A DNA stretch of 64,000 nucleotides. Source: JANNNX01 sp031398745. Its GTDB lineage: Bacteria; Actinomycetota; Acidimicrobiia; Acidimicrobiales; CADCSY01. The first letter of the stretch is position 1; every line of letters starts with the position of its first letter. A program made the position numbers and the translations under genes. The stretch covers positions 4,284-68,283 of the forward strand of contig JANNNX010000008.1 of assembly GCA_031398745.1 (NCBI GenBank), written 5' to 3'. Positions 33,021 through 40,998 of the stretch are shown here, in pieces. The notes beneath the pieces were generated by a model that saw only the letters and a program-made list of their open reading frames with translations, did not search any database and had not been told where the DNA came from.

Positions 33021-33111
33021 CGGAGAGGGTGGGATTCGAACCCACGGACGGCTTTGAGGCCGTCAACGCCTTAGCAGGGCGTCCCGATCAACCAGACTCC
33101 GGCACCTCTCC
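33021..33111 (-). tRNA. tRNA-Ser (GCT)
   Basis: The minus strand gives acceptor GGAGAGG/CCTCTCC, anticodon stem ACGCC/GGCGT around CTGCTAA (anticodon GCT), a long class II variable arm (GACGGC..GCCGTC) and a T-arm GTGGG-TTCGAAT-CCCAC. Discriminator G is present; CCA is not encoded. Confidence 0.97.
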
Positions 33112-33166
33112 AGGTGGCCGGGCGATCGTACCGGTCAGCTCGCGACCGGGCCGTGGCCACGTCGAG

Positions 33167-33250
33167 CGGAGGGAGCGGGATTCGAACCCGCGGGGCTCAT
33201 CGCCCAGAGGTTTTCAAGACCTCCGCATTCGGCCGCTCTGCCATCCCTCC
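33167..33250 (-). tRNA. tRNA-Ser (TGA)
   Basis: The minus strand gives acceptor GGAGGGA/TCCCTCC, anticodon loop CTTGAAA (anticodon TGA) on a GAGGT/ACCTC stem, a class II variable arm GGGC..GCCC and T-arm GCGGG-TTCGAAT-CCCGC. It lies 55 bp from tRNA-Ser(GCT) on the same strand, so the two are probably cotranscribed, downstream of pheA. Confidence 0.97.
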
Positions 33251-33272
33251 GGGACCAGACCGTACCGGTGAG

Positions 33273-34199
33273 TCAGTGGTCGGCGACCCGGTCGCGCAGC
33301 CCGGCCAGCCAGAGGTCGGCCGACCGCCAGGCGGCGTCGGCGTCGCGGCGCACGGTGGCGCCGTGGGCTCCGGCGGCCGGGTAGGACCCGAGGAACTTCA
33401 CGTCGGCCACCTTGGCCTTGAGGTCGCGGAGGCAATCGGCCACCAACTCGTCACCGATGTGGCCCTCGAGGTCGATGATGAAGCAGTACTCGCCGAGGCT
33501 GCGCTTGGTCGGCCGCGACTCGAGCTTGGTCAGGTTGAGGGCCCGGGCCGCGAACTCCTGGAGGATGGCCAGCAGGCTGCCGGGCTTGTCGGCCTCCTGG
33601 AAGCAGACGATCGTCGTCTTGTCGTGGCCCGTCGCGGCCGGGATCGGCCCTCGCCCCACCACCAGGAACCGGGTGGCGTTGTCGGGGTGGTCCTCGATCT
33701 CGGCGGCCAGGACGTCGAGGCCGTAGAGGGAGGCCGCCAGCCGGTTGCCCACCGCCACCACCCCCCGGTCCTCGCCCTCGGCGACCAGCTGGGCGGCCTC
33801 GGCCGTGGAGTTGACGGGCACGATCTCGGCCCCCGGCACGGACTGGTGCAGGTACCGGCGCACCTGGGCGGTGGCCACCGGCATCGACAGGACCGTCTTG
33901 ACCCCGTCGAGGGAAGTGTCGGCCAGGCCCAGCAGGTTCATCGAGATCGGCAGCACCACCTCGCGCTGGACCACCAGGTCGACGTCGAAGGCGAGGGTGT
34001 CGAGGGTGACGTTGACGGTGCCCTCGATGGCGTTCTCGACCGGCACGAACCCCAGGTCGACGTCGCCGTCCTGGGTCGCCGCCAGTACCTCGGCGATCGA
34101 CGCCAGCGCCACCAGCTCCATGGCGCCCAGGTCGGGCTGGGTGAGCAGCGCCTCCTCGGTGAAGGTGCCGGCGGGTCCCAGGAAGCCGATGCGGGGCAT
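33273..34199 (-). CDS. pheA: Prephenate dehydratase
   Basis: 308 residues. The catalytic domain (about 1-180) starts RIGFLGPAGTFTEEAL and includes VPVENAIEGTVNVTLD and NSTAEAAQLVA; the ACT domain (about 195-275) has the phenylalanine-binding-type ESRPTK motif. It converts prephenate to phenylpyruvate in phenylalanine synthesis, with feedback inhibition by phenylalanine expected through the ACT domain. Monofunctional (no chorismate mutase domain), as is usual in Actinobacteria. Divergent from larB with a gap of 62 nt. Confidence 0.95.
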   Translation of the reverse strand: MPRIGFLGPAGTFTEEALLTQPDLGAMELVALASIAEVLAATQDGDVDLGFVPVENAIEGTVNVTLDTLAFDVDLVVQREVVLPISMNLLGLADTSLDGVKTVLSMPVATAQVRRYLHQSVPGAEIVPVNSTAEAAQLVAEGEDRGVVAVGNRLAASLYGLDVLAAEIEDHPDNATRFLVVGRGPIPAATGHDKTTIVCFQEADKPGSLLAILQEFAARALNLTKLESRPTKRSLGEYCFIIDLEGHIGDELVADCLRDLKAKVADVKFLGSYPAAGAHGATVRRDADAAWRSADLWLAGLRDRVADH

Positions 34200-34261
34200 G
34201 GCCGCTCAGGCTACGGCCCGGCGATCGGGCGGCCGGTCCAACTCGGCGCAAGGATGGTCCG

Positions 34262-35110
34262 GTGGACGAGGCCGCCCTGCGCACGCTGCTGGCCGACGTC
34301 AGCGCCGGCCGGCTGCATCCCGACGAGGCCGTGGCCCGGCTGCGTCGACTCCCCTTCGGCGACCTCGGATTCGCTCGGGTCGACCACCACCGGGCCCTTC
34401 GCCAGGGGGCGGGCGAGGCGGTGTACGGCCCGGGCAAGTCGCCCGCCCAGTGCGCCGCGATCGTGGCCGAGCTGCTGTCGGTGCCCGGCGGCCCGGTGGT
34501 CCTGACCCGGGCCAACGAGGCCCAGGTGGCCGCCGCTCGGGCGGCCAACCCCGGCGCCACGGTCACCGAATCGGTCCCTGCGGGACAGGACGCCCGGGCC
34601 ACGGTCGCCTGGCGGACGGCGACCCCTCGGACCGACCGGTCGGTCGTCCTGGTCACCGCGGGCACGGCCGACGGGCCGGTCGCCGCCGAGTGCGCGGCCG
34701 TCCTGACCGCCCACGGGCTCGGTCCCACCCGGGTCGACGACGTCGGGGTGGCCGGCCTGCATCGGCTGTTGGCCGAGATCGACACCCTGTCGACGGCCGA
34801 CGCAGTGGTGGTCGTGGCTGGCATGGAGGGGGCGCTGGCCAGCGTGGTGGGAGGCATCGCCGCGGCCCCGGTGGTGGCGGTCCCGACCAGCACCGGCTAC
34901 GGCGCCGGCCTGGAGGGGATCACCGCCTTGCTCGGGATGCTGGCATCGTGCGCGGCCGGCCTGACCGTGGTCGGCATCGACAACGGCTTCGGCGCAGCCA
35001 TGGCCGTGGCCCGCCTCCTCCCCGCGGGGACCCGACCCGGCACCCCCACCGCCTGGGACGATGACCGCACGCTTTCCGTGCGCCCCTCGTCCCAGAGTCA
35101 CCGACCGTGA
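34262..35110 (+). CDS. larB: Nickel-pincer cofactor biosynthesis protein LarB
   Basis: 282 residues. PurE-like C-terminal domain: VVLVTAGTADGPVAAECAAVL, VVAGMEGALASVVGG, and VPTSTGYGAGLEGITALLGM. LarB carboxylates and hydrolyses nicotinic acid adenine dinucleotide in the first step of nickel-pincer nucleotide synthesis. GTG at 34262 starts the family N-terminal helical region. Its 3' end overlaps larC (GTGA). No larE or larA is in the window, so the sulfur-insertion step and client enzyme are elsewhere. Confidence 0.92.
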   Translation: MDEAALRTLLADVSAGRLHPDEAVARLRRLPFGDLGFARVDHHRALRQGAGEAVYGPGKSPAQCAAIVAELLSVPGGPVVLTRANEAQVAAARAANPGATVTESVPAGQDARATVAWRTATPRTDRSVVLVTAGTADGPVAAECAAVLTAHGLGPTRVDDVGVAGLHRLLAEIDTLSTADAVVVVAGMEGALASVVGGIAAAPVVAVPTSTGYGAGLEGITALLGMLASCAAGLTVVGIDNGFGAAMAVARLLPAGTRPGTPTAWDDDRTLSVRPSSQSHRP

Positions 35111-36324
35111 GCCCGTCGTCCCAGACCCAGGTCGGGACACGGCACCGGGTGGCCTGGTTCCACTGCTTCGCAGGGATCGCCGGCGACATGGCGCTGGGTG
35201 CCCTCCTCGACGCCGGCGCCGACCTCGACGAGGTCCGTGCCCTGCTGGCTCGCCTGCCGGTGGATGGGTGGGCACTCGAGGTCGAGGCCACCAGCCGCAA
35301 CGGCATCGCCGCCACCCGGGCCGTCGTCACCGCCGAGCCGACGACGGCGGCGCGCACCTACGCCGACATCGTCGGGATCGTGGACGACGCCAACCTTCCC
35401 GACCGGGTCGGGCGGCGGGCGCAGGCCGCTTTCTGGGCGCTGGCCGAGGTCGAGGGCCGTATCCACCGCCGACCCCCCGAGCAGGTCCACTTCCACGAGG
35501 TCGGGAGCATCGACGCCATCGTCGACGTGGTCGGGGTCGCGGCCGCGCTCGAGGTCCTGGGGGTCGACGAGGTCGCCTCCAGCCCGGTCACCAACGGCAT
35601 GGGCATGATCCGGGCGGCCCACGGCCGGCTGCCCAACCCCGCCCCAGCGGTGGTCGAACTGCTCATCGGTGCCCCGACCGCAGGCGTCGACATCGCCCTC
35701 GAGCTCACCACCCCGACCGGGGCCGCCCTCCTGGCCAGCTCGGTCAGCCGCTGGGGGCCGCTGCCGGCGATGACCATCGTCGCCGCCGGGTTCGGGGCCG
35801 GCACCCGCGAGCTCGACGAGCTGCCCAACCTCGTCCAGGTGGTCGTCGGCGACGCCCGCCCCGCCGGCACCGACCTCGACGGCCAGCCCGTCCTGCTGGT
35901 CGAGGCCAACGTCGACGATGCCACCGGCGAGACCCTGGCCAGTGCGGTCGCGGCCCTCCTCGACGCCGGTGCCCACGACGCCTGGCTGACACCCGTCGTG
36001 ATGAAGAAGGGCCGCCCGGGCCACATCGTCAGCGCCCTGGTCGACCCCGCTCGACTGGCGGCCATCCGCTCGGTGATGGTCGCCGAAACCGGCTCCCTCG
36101 GCGTCCGCGCCAGCTCGCTCGAGCGCTGGCCCCAGGCCCGCCGGGACGGCACCGTCGAGGTCGAGGGCCACCCGGTACGGGTGAAGGTGGCGGCCCAGCG
36201 GGTCAAGGCCGAGCACGACGACGCGGCGGCCGTGGCGGCCCGCACCGGTCTCCCCCTGCGCGAGGTCCTGGCCCGGGCCGAGGCCGCCTGGCGAGCCGGG
36301 CCACCCGAGCCCGACGCCCGCTGA
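35107..36324 (+). CDS. larC: Nickel insertion protein LarC
   Basis: 405 residues of the LarC (formerly DUF111) family: WFHCFAGIAGDMALGALLDAG at the N-terminus, VHFHEVGSIDAIVDVVG, ELTTPTGAALL, and MKKGRPGHIVSALVDP near the C-terminus. LarC is a CTP-dependent cyclometallase that inserts nickel into the pincer cofactor. It is encoded as one frame here; in lactobacilli it is made by a programmed frameshift. The GTG start overlaps larB, so translation is coupled. Confidence 0.93.
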   Translation: MSPSSQTQVGTRHRVAWFHCFAGIAGDMALGALLDAGADLDEVRALLARLPVDGWALEVEATSRNGIAATRAVVTAEPTTAARTYADIVGIVDDANLPDRVGRRAQAAFWALAEVEGRIHRRPPEQVHFHEVGSIDAIVDVVGVAAALEVLGVDEVASSPVTNGMGMIRAAHGRLPNPAPAVVELLIGAPTAGVDIALELTTPTGAALLASSVSRWGPLPAMTIVAAGFGAGTRELDELPNLVQVVVGDARPAGTDLDGQPVLLVEANVDDATGETLASAVAALLDAGAHDAWLTPVVMKKGRPGHIVSALVDPARLAAIRSVMVAETGSLGVRASSLERWPQARRDGTVEVEGHPVRVKVAAQRVKAEHDDAAAVAARTGLPLREVLARAEAAWRAGPPEPDAR

Positions 36325-36370
36325 AGCCCAGGTCAGCCAACGAACGGTCGGCACCGAGAGGGCCGAGCAC

Positions 36371-36376
36371 TACCCT
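36371..36376 (+). promoter_or_regulatory. -10 box TACCCT, leaderless-type
   Basis: TACCCT fits TANNNT and ends 8 nt before the ATG at 36385; there is no ribosome-binding site between. It would start a near-leaderless transcript for the secreted repeat protein and perhaps for the MauE/thioredoxin block behind it. Confidence 0.45.
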
Positions 36377-36384
36377 CCTCACAG

Positions 36385-37269
36385 ATGCGCCGCACCCCCC
36401 GGACATCGCTGGCCGCGGCTCGACGCCAGGCCCGTCGCTGGATCGCCGCCTCGGTCGTGCTCACCGTCCTGGCCCTGCTCTTCGGCCCCGTGCCTCCCTC
36501 GTCGGGCGCCCCCGGCCAGGGCTACCGGCTGGTCACCGCCGACGGCCTGGTCTTCGACTTCGGCGAGTCGCTCGACGTGGGCGACACCGGAGGGGGCGAG
36601 CTGCCGTCGCCCGTGGTCGGGATCGCCTCGACCGTCAGTGGCGGCGGCTTCTGGCTGACCACCGCGTCGGGCGTGGTCTTTCGCAGCCCGCGGGGCGACG
36701 CCACCTTCGCCGGAAGCGCGGCGGCGGTGCCCCTCAGCCGGCCCATCGTGGGCATCGCCGCCGACCGCGACGGCGGCGGCTACTGGCTGGTGGCGTCGGA
36801 CGGGGGGATCTTCGCCTTCCAGGCCGCCTTCTACGGCTCGACCGGGGGCATGGCCCTGAACCAACCGATCGTGGGGATGGCGGCCACCCCCACCGGGGGC
36901 GGGTACTGGCTGGTGGCGTCGGACGGAGGGATCTTCTCCTACGGCAACGCCGCCTTCCACGGCTCGACCGGCAGCATCGCCCTGAACCGGCCCATCGTGG
37001 CCATGGCCGCCACGCCCAGCGGCAACGGCTACTGGCTGGTGGCGTCGGACGGAGGGATCTTCTCGTTCGGCGACGCCCGGTTCTTCGGCTCGCTCGGGTC
37101 CACCCCGCTGAACCGACCGATCGTGGGGATGAGCGTGACCCCGAGCGGCAACGGCTACTGGCTGGTGGCGTCGGACGGGGGGATCTTCGCCTATGGCGAC
37201 GCCGACTTCCTCGGCTCCACCGGCGCCAGCCCGCCGGGCTTCCCGATCGTCGGCATGAGCGCGAAGTAG
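36385..37269 (+). CDS. Secreted tandem-repeat protein
   Basis: 294 residues. An Arg-rich N-terminus and WIAASVVLTVLALLFGPVP form a signal peptide, cut near SSGAPG. The rest is about five to six repeats of roughly 41 residues with the consensus YWLVASDGGIF-x-F/Y-GDA-x-F-x-GS-x-G. Four copies share almost identical DNA around 36781, 36904, 37030 and 37153, so the array has expanded recently by duplication. A beta-propeller-like fold is likely. Same repeat type as the 3D-domain protein at 31432. It ends 5 nt before the MauE-like gene. Confidence 0.85.
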   Translation: MRRTPRTSLAAARRQARRWIAASVVLTVLALLFGPVPPSSGAPGQGYRLVTADGLVFDFGESLDVGDTGGGELPSPVVGIASTVSGGGFWLTTASGVVFRSPRGDATFAGSAAAVPLSRPIVGIAADRDGGGYWLVASDGGIFAFQAAFYGSTGGMALNQPIVGMAATPTGGGYWLVASDGGIFSYGNAAFHGSTGSIALNRPIVAMAATPSGNGYWLVASDGGIFSFGDARFFGSLGSTPLNRPIVGMSVTPSGNGYWLVASDGGIFAYGDADFLGSTGASPPGFPIVGMSAK

Positions 37270-37274
37270 GGCGC

Positions 37275-37799
37275 GTGAGCGATCTCGCCTACGTCGCGGC
37301 CATGGTGCTAGCGCTCGTGCTCGGATGGGCTGGCCTCGTCAAGCTCCGATCGACCACGACCACGGCCGCCACCTTCGAGGGACTGGGGCTGGCCGCGCCG
37401 CGGGCTCTGGCCCGGGCGGTGCCGCTGGTCGAGCTGGCCCTCGCCGCCGGTCTGGTGGTCGCCCCGTCGTGGGCTGCCCCTCCGGCCCTGGCCCTGGTGG
37501 TGGCGTTCAGCGTGGTGCTGGCCCGGGCCGTCCGCGCCGGTGCCACCGTGGGCTGCGGGTGCTTCGGGTCGGCTCGTCACGACCCGGTGTCGTGGGTGGA
37601 GTTGGTGCGCAACGGGTTCCTGGCCACGGCCGCGGTGGCAGCCCTGTGGGCGCCGGGTCCGAGCGTGCCCAGCGTCGAGGCCGTGGTCGCGGGGTCGACC
37701 GCGGCCCTGACCGCGGCCGTGGTCGTGGCACTGGCCGACCTGGGCCGCCGGACCGGCCACCTCTTCAGCGTCGATACCACCACGGGTGTCGCCCGGTGA
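37275..37799 (+). CDS. MauE-like membrane redox protein
   Basis: 174 residues with four hydrophobic helices. N-terminal LALVLGWAGLVKLRSTTTTAATFEGLGL and the loop motif VGCGCFGSARHDPVSW match the MauE/DoxX-like family. MauE is required with MauD to form the six disulfides of methylamine dehydrogenase light chain. The CGCFG motif could carry a redox thiol. Its GTG lies 5 nt after the repeat protein, and its stop overlaps the thioredoxin-like gene (GTGA). Confidence 0.85.
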   Translation: MSDLAYVAAMVLALVLGWAGLVKLRSTTTTAATFEGLGLAAPRALARAVPLVELALAAGLVVAPSWAAPPALALVVAFSVVLARAVRAGATVGCGCFGSARHDPVSWVELVRNGFLATAAVAALWAPGPSVPSVEAVVAGSTAALTAAVVVALADLGRRTGHLFSVDTTTGVAR

Positions 37800-38269
37800 G
37801 CGGAGACATCTGGGTGCTGTCCTACGTGCTGCTGTGGCTGGCGGTGCTCGTTCTCGGGGTGGCCGTGGTCGCCCTCCTCCGCCAGATCGGGGTGCTCCAC
37901 GCCCGGGTGGCACCCATGGGCGTGCACCCGGCGGGCGAGGGCCCCGAGCTGGGCGCCGACGCCCCGCTGGTCAAGAACCTCCCCTACAGCCGCGCCGCCC
38001 TCACCCTCCTCGCCTTCACCTCACCGACCTGCGAGGTCTGCGCGGTGCTGCGTCCGTCGCTCCAGACCCTCGGGCGCCAGTACCCCGACGTCCGCCTCGA
38101 GCTGGTCGACCTCGACGCCGACACCCGCCCCACGTTCGACGCCTTCAACGTCCGCTCGACCCCGTACCTGGTGGCGGTCGATGCCGGCGGCGTGGTCCGG
38201 GGTCGGGGGGTGGCCAACACCCTCGAGCAGATCGAGGAGCTGGTGGAGACGGCCCGGAGCCCGGCATGA
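37796..38269 (+). CDS. Membrane-anchored thioredoxin-like protein (MauD-like)
   Basis: 157 residues. One N-terminal membrane helix (WVLSYVLLWLAVLVLGVAVVALL) is followed by an extracytoplasmic thioredoxin fold. The active site is FTSPTCEVCAVLRP (CxxC = CEVC) and the cis-Pro loop is RSTPYLVAVDA. It would oxidise or isomerise disulfides outside the membrane. Translation is coupled to MauE upstream (GTGA) and the 12-Cys protein downstream (ATGA), which strongly suggests that the latter is its client. Confidence 0.9.
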   Translation: MSGDIWVLSYVLLWLAVLVLGVAVVALLRQIGVLHARVAPMGVHPAGEGPELGADAPLVKNLPYSRAALTLLAFTSPTCEVCAVLRPSLQTLGRQYPDVRLELVDLDADTRPTFDAFNVRSTPYLVAVDAGGVVRGRGVANTLEQIEELVETARSPA

Positions 38270-39690
38270 GCTTCGACACCATCACCGAGCGCCTCGGCCG
38301 GCGCCTGGCCGCCCGGTCGAGCCGCCGCAGCTTCCTCGGACGGGCCGGGCAGGTCGCGGTCTTGGTCGCCAGCGGACCCACGCTGGCCACCCTGCTGGTC
38401 GAGCGGGCCGAGGCCCGGGTGTGCGGCCAGTCAGGGGTGAGCCCGATCTGTCCCACCTTCGACTGCGAGGGAGCCGACGACGTGTGGGGCTGGTGCTGGT
38501 ACGCCAGCCCCGGATGCTGCAGCAACGGTGGCCTCAAGAAGATCTGCGACTGCTGCACCTACAACTGGCCCAACGTCCACGGCTACTGCCCGGCGGGATA
38601 CAACGTGCGCTGCGCGGTCGAGAGCTGCGCCGCCGACCCGCGGGTGCAGCACCGGCCCATCGAGCGGGTGGCCGGCTTCAGCGCGGTGGGCATCGCCGCC
38701 AACCGCAGCCGACGCCTCCCGTCCGGGTGGGGCGGCACGGTCGTCGTGGGCGACGCCGACGACGCGGTGTCGGCCTCGGTGGCCGGGCCGGTGGCCGCTG
38801 CCGCCGGTGGCCAGCTCCTGCTCTCGGGCCGGGAGCGGGCGTCGGGGGCACTCATCGCCGAGATCCAGCGGTTGCAGCCGGCACGGGTGCTCCTGGTCGG
38901 ACCGGCCCTGTCGAGCGCGGTGGACGCGGAGCTGGCCGGCTACGGCTACGCCGTGAGTCGGCTCCACTCGGCCGCCACCCTGTCGGCCGCGTCGGTCGAG
39001 GTCGCGGCGTGGATCCGCAGCCAGACCGGCAACCGTCGGGCGATGGTGGTGGCCGAGTCGGGGGCCTCGGCGGTGGCGGCGCCGGCCGCGGCGATGATTG
39101 CCTCGGCGAAGGGCATGCCGGTGCTGGTCGGCTTCGATGCGGCGGTGGCTGCCACCAGCGGAGGCGACCCCGTGACGGTCTGTTACCTGGTGGGCGACGA
39201 GGTCGCCGGGCGGGCCGGTGAGCTGTCCGGCGGCTTCCCGATCTGGGGCAGCGACCCGGCGGCGCTGGTCACCGCCCTGGCCGGCGTCGGCCTCGATACC
39301 GAGCACATGGCCTCGGGGTCAGTGGTGCTGGTCCCGGGAGGATCGGCGAGCCTCGCGGCCGGGTTGGCGGGTGAGCCGGGCGTGCTCGTGCTGCATCCCG
39401 ATGGCGCCCTCGGCGGCTCACTGTTCGGCTGGATCTGGGAGCGCCGGGGCTCATTCGTGCGGGCGGTGACCGCCGGCTCGATCGGCGCCCTGGGCGACGA
39501 CGGCCGCTACGAGCTCCAGTCGGCCCTGAACGACTACGGCACCCAGTGGCTCCAGGGGGTCAGCGGCCAGGGGCTGCCGGTCATCTCCCAGCCCAACGCC
39601 GAGCGCGAGATCGGCCGGGCCCGGGTGGCGGGCGCGGCCGAGGAGCCCTTCGGCACCTACTGGTCGTCGCGAGCCAATCCCCAGCGATGA
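38266..39690 (+). CDS. Tat-exported 12-Cys protein with cell-wall-binding repeats
   Basis: 474 residues. A Tat signal SRRSFLG (19-25) is followed by AVLVASGPTLATLLVERAEA. Next comes a compact domain of about 75 residues with 12 Cys and several Trp (VWGWCW, GCCSNGG, CDCCTYNWP, HGYCPAGY), recalling methylamine dehydrogenase light chain, which has six disulfides. Residues about 150-440 resemble cell-wall-binding repeat 2 (GTVVVGDADDAVSASVAGP, QPARVLLVGPALSSAVDAEL). No heavy chain, MauG or other mau gene is present, so it is not a known dehydrogenase. Start ATG overlaps the thioredoxin stop. Confidence 0.75.
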   Translation: MSFDTITERLGRRLAARSSRRSFLGRAGQVAVLVASGPTLATLLVERAEARVCGQSGVSPICPTFDCEGADDVWGWCWYASPGCCSNGGLKKICDCCTYNWPNVHGYCPAGYNVRCAVESCAADPRVQHRPIERVAGFSAVGIAANRSRRLPSGWGGTVVVGDADDAVSASVAGPVAAAAGGQLLLSGRERASGALIAEIQRLQPARVLLVGPALSSAVDAELAGYGYAVSRLHSAATLSAASVEVAAWIRSQTGNRRAMVVAESGASAVAAPAAAMIASAKGMPVLVGFDAAVAATSGGDPVTVCYLVGDEVAGRAGELSGGFPIWGSDPAALVTALAGVGLDTEHMASGSVVLVPGGSASLAAGLAGEPGVLVLHPDGALGGSLFGWIWERRGSFVRAVTAGSIGALGDDGRYELQSALNDYGTQWLQGVSGQGLPVISQPNAEREIGRARVAGAAEEPFGTYWSSRANPQR

Positions 39691-39776
39691 CCGACGTCGG
39701 CATCTCGGCCGCTACCGCCGCGATCGTGGCCCTGCTCTGCCTGGTGGCCGCGACCCGGTCGCTGTGGTCGCCTTGA
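39687..39776 (+). CDS. 29-residue single-helix membrane peptide
   Basis: MTDVGISAATAAIVALLCLV is followed by AATRSLWSP: one hydrophobic helix with one Cys inside and a basic end. ATG overlaps the stop of the 12-Cys gene (ATGA), so translation is coupled. Its size and position suggest a small partner of the system rather than chance. It has no recognised family. Confidence 0.55.
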   Translation: MTDVGISAATAAIVALLCLVAATRSLWSP

Positions 39777-39797
39777 GGCCTGTCGGTCGCGGAGACC

Positions 39798-40979
39798 GTG
39801 CGCCCCTCGGTGCGGGGGGCAAGAGGCATCCTGGTGGTGGGCCTGCTGGCGCTGACCGGCGCCGCCACCGGCGCGCTCGTCGGGCTGGTGGTCGGCGCCC
39901 TGTGGCGGGCGGGAGGGTGGGGCCCACTGTCGAGCCGGGCCGCGGCCGCGGTGGCGGTATCGGCGGTGACCCTCGACCTGCTCCGGGCCCGCACCGGCTG
40001 GGCCGCCCTGCGGCCCTGGGCGGTCCACCGCCAGGTACCGATCGAGTGGGGAACGATGTTCCCGGCGCCGGTCACCGCCGTGCTCTACGGGGCGCGCTTG
40101 GGTGTGGGCCCGCTGACCATCCTCACGTCCTGGACGTGGTGGTCCATGCTCGGAGTCGGCGCCTCCTTCGGCCCGTGGTGGTCGGCACTGGTGGGCGCGG
40201 CCTTCGCGGTGGCCCGGACCGCGATCATGACCCTGGTGGTCTCCGGGGCGACAGGTGACGGGCGAGCGATGAGCCGCCGCATCGCCCGGGTGACCGGGGC
40301 CGAAGGCCGGGTGCGGGGCGCCACCGCGATCGCTCTGGTGCTGGTGGCCGCGCTGGCCCTCGCCGCCTGCTCGAACGACGGTGACTCGTCGGCCGACGGG
40401 TCAGCCGGCGAGAGCACCACCTCGGTCGGCTCGCTCGACCTGGTGCCGGCGACCACCACCACCACGACCCCGGAGGCCAAGGCGTTGGATGCCCTGCTGC
40501 TCGACGATCCGCTCACCGGCTTCAGCCGGGACGACCTGGCGGTGGGCGCGGGGCCCCTCGACCTCGACGGAGCGGCCGCACTGGAGGACGACGAGGCCGC
40601 CGAGCGGGCGCTGCTCGAGACTCGGCGCTTCGTGCGGGGGGCGTCGCGGGCCTGGACCAACGCCGGCGACGACGTGCTCCTGCTCACCGTCTACGAGTTC
40701 GCTGACGTTGGCGGCGCGGCCCGCTACCTCCAGGACGGCGCCGAGGCGTTGGAGGCCCGGGGCGCGACCGGCTTCGAGGTCCCCGGGCTGGACGGGGCGA
40801 TCGGCTTCTCGACCGTGGAGGACACCGGCAGCGGCAGCTTCGTGGCCCATGCCGTGGCCTTCTCGGTCGGCACCCGCTGGTGCCTGGTGCTGGTCGGCTC
40901 GTCGAGCTCGGGGAGCACCCCCGACGACGTTCGCACCGTCGCCGCCGCCCAACACCAGCGGATCTCAGCCGCGGGCTGA
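39798..40979 (+). CDS. Membrane domain fused in frame to a lipoprotein-like domain
   Basis: 393 residues from GTG 39798. Residues 1-157 have about four hydrophobic segments (GILVVGLLALTGAATGALVG, and others to AIMTLVV). Then, from an internal ATG at 40269, the sequence is a textbook lipoprotein start: MSRRIARVTG, a hydrophobic stretch and the lipobox LALAAC, a Thr-rich linker, and a soluble domain of about 170 residues. Either one fused protein or two proteins sharing a frame with an internal start is possible. The soluble domain was not recognised. Confidence 0.6.
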   Translation: MRPSVRGARGILVVGLLALTGAATGALVGLVVGALWRAGGWGPLSSRAAAAVAVSAVTLDLLRARTGWAALRPWAVHRQVPIEWGTMFPAPVTAVLYGARLGVGPLTILTSWTWWSMLGVGASFGPWWSALVGAAFAVARTAIMTLVVSGATGDGRAMSRRIARVTGAEGRVRGATAIALVLVAALALAACSNDGDSSADGSAGESTTSVGSLDLVPATTTTTTPEAKALDALLLDDPLTGFSRDDLAVGAGPLDLDGAAALEDDEAAERALLETRRFVRGASRAWTNAGDDVLLLTVYEFADVGGAARYLQDGAEALEARGATGFEVPGLDGAIGFSTVEDTGSGSFVAHAVAFSVGTRWCLVLVGSSSSGSTPDDVRTVAAAQHQRISAAG

Positions 40980-40998
40980 CGCCGACTCCGCCTCCGGC

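Noticed and set aside
38266..39690. Calling this gene methylamine dehydrogenase light chain
   Set aside because: Only the Cys count, Trp content and neighbours agree; no heavy chain or mauG is present and the C-terminus is a wall-binding region. Kept as resemblance only.
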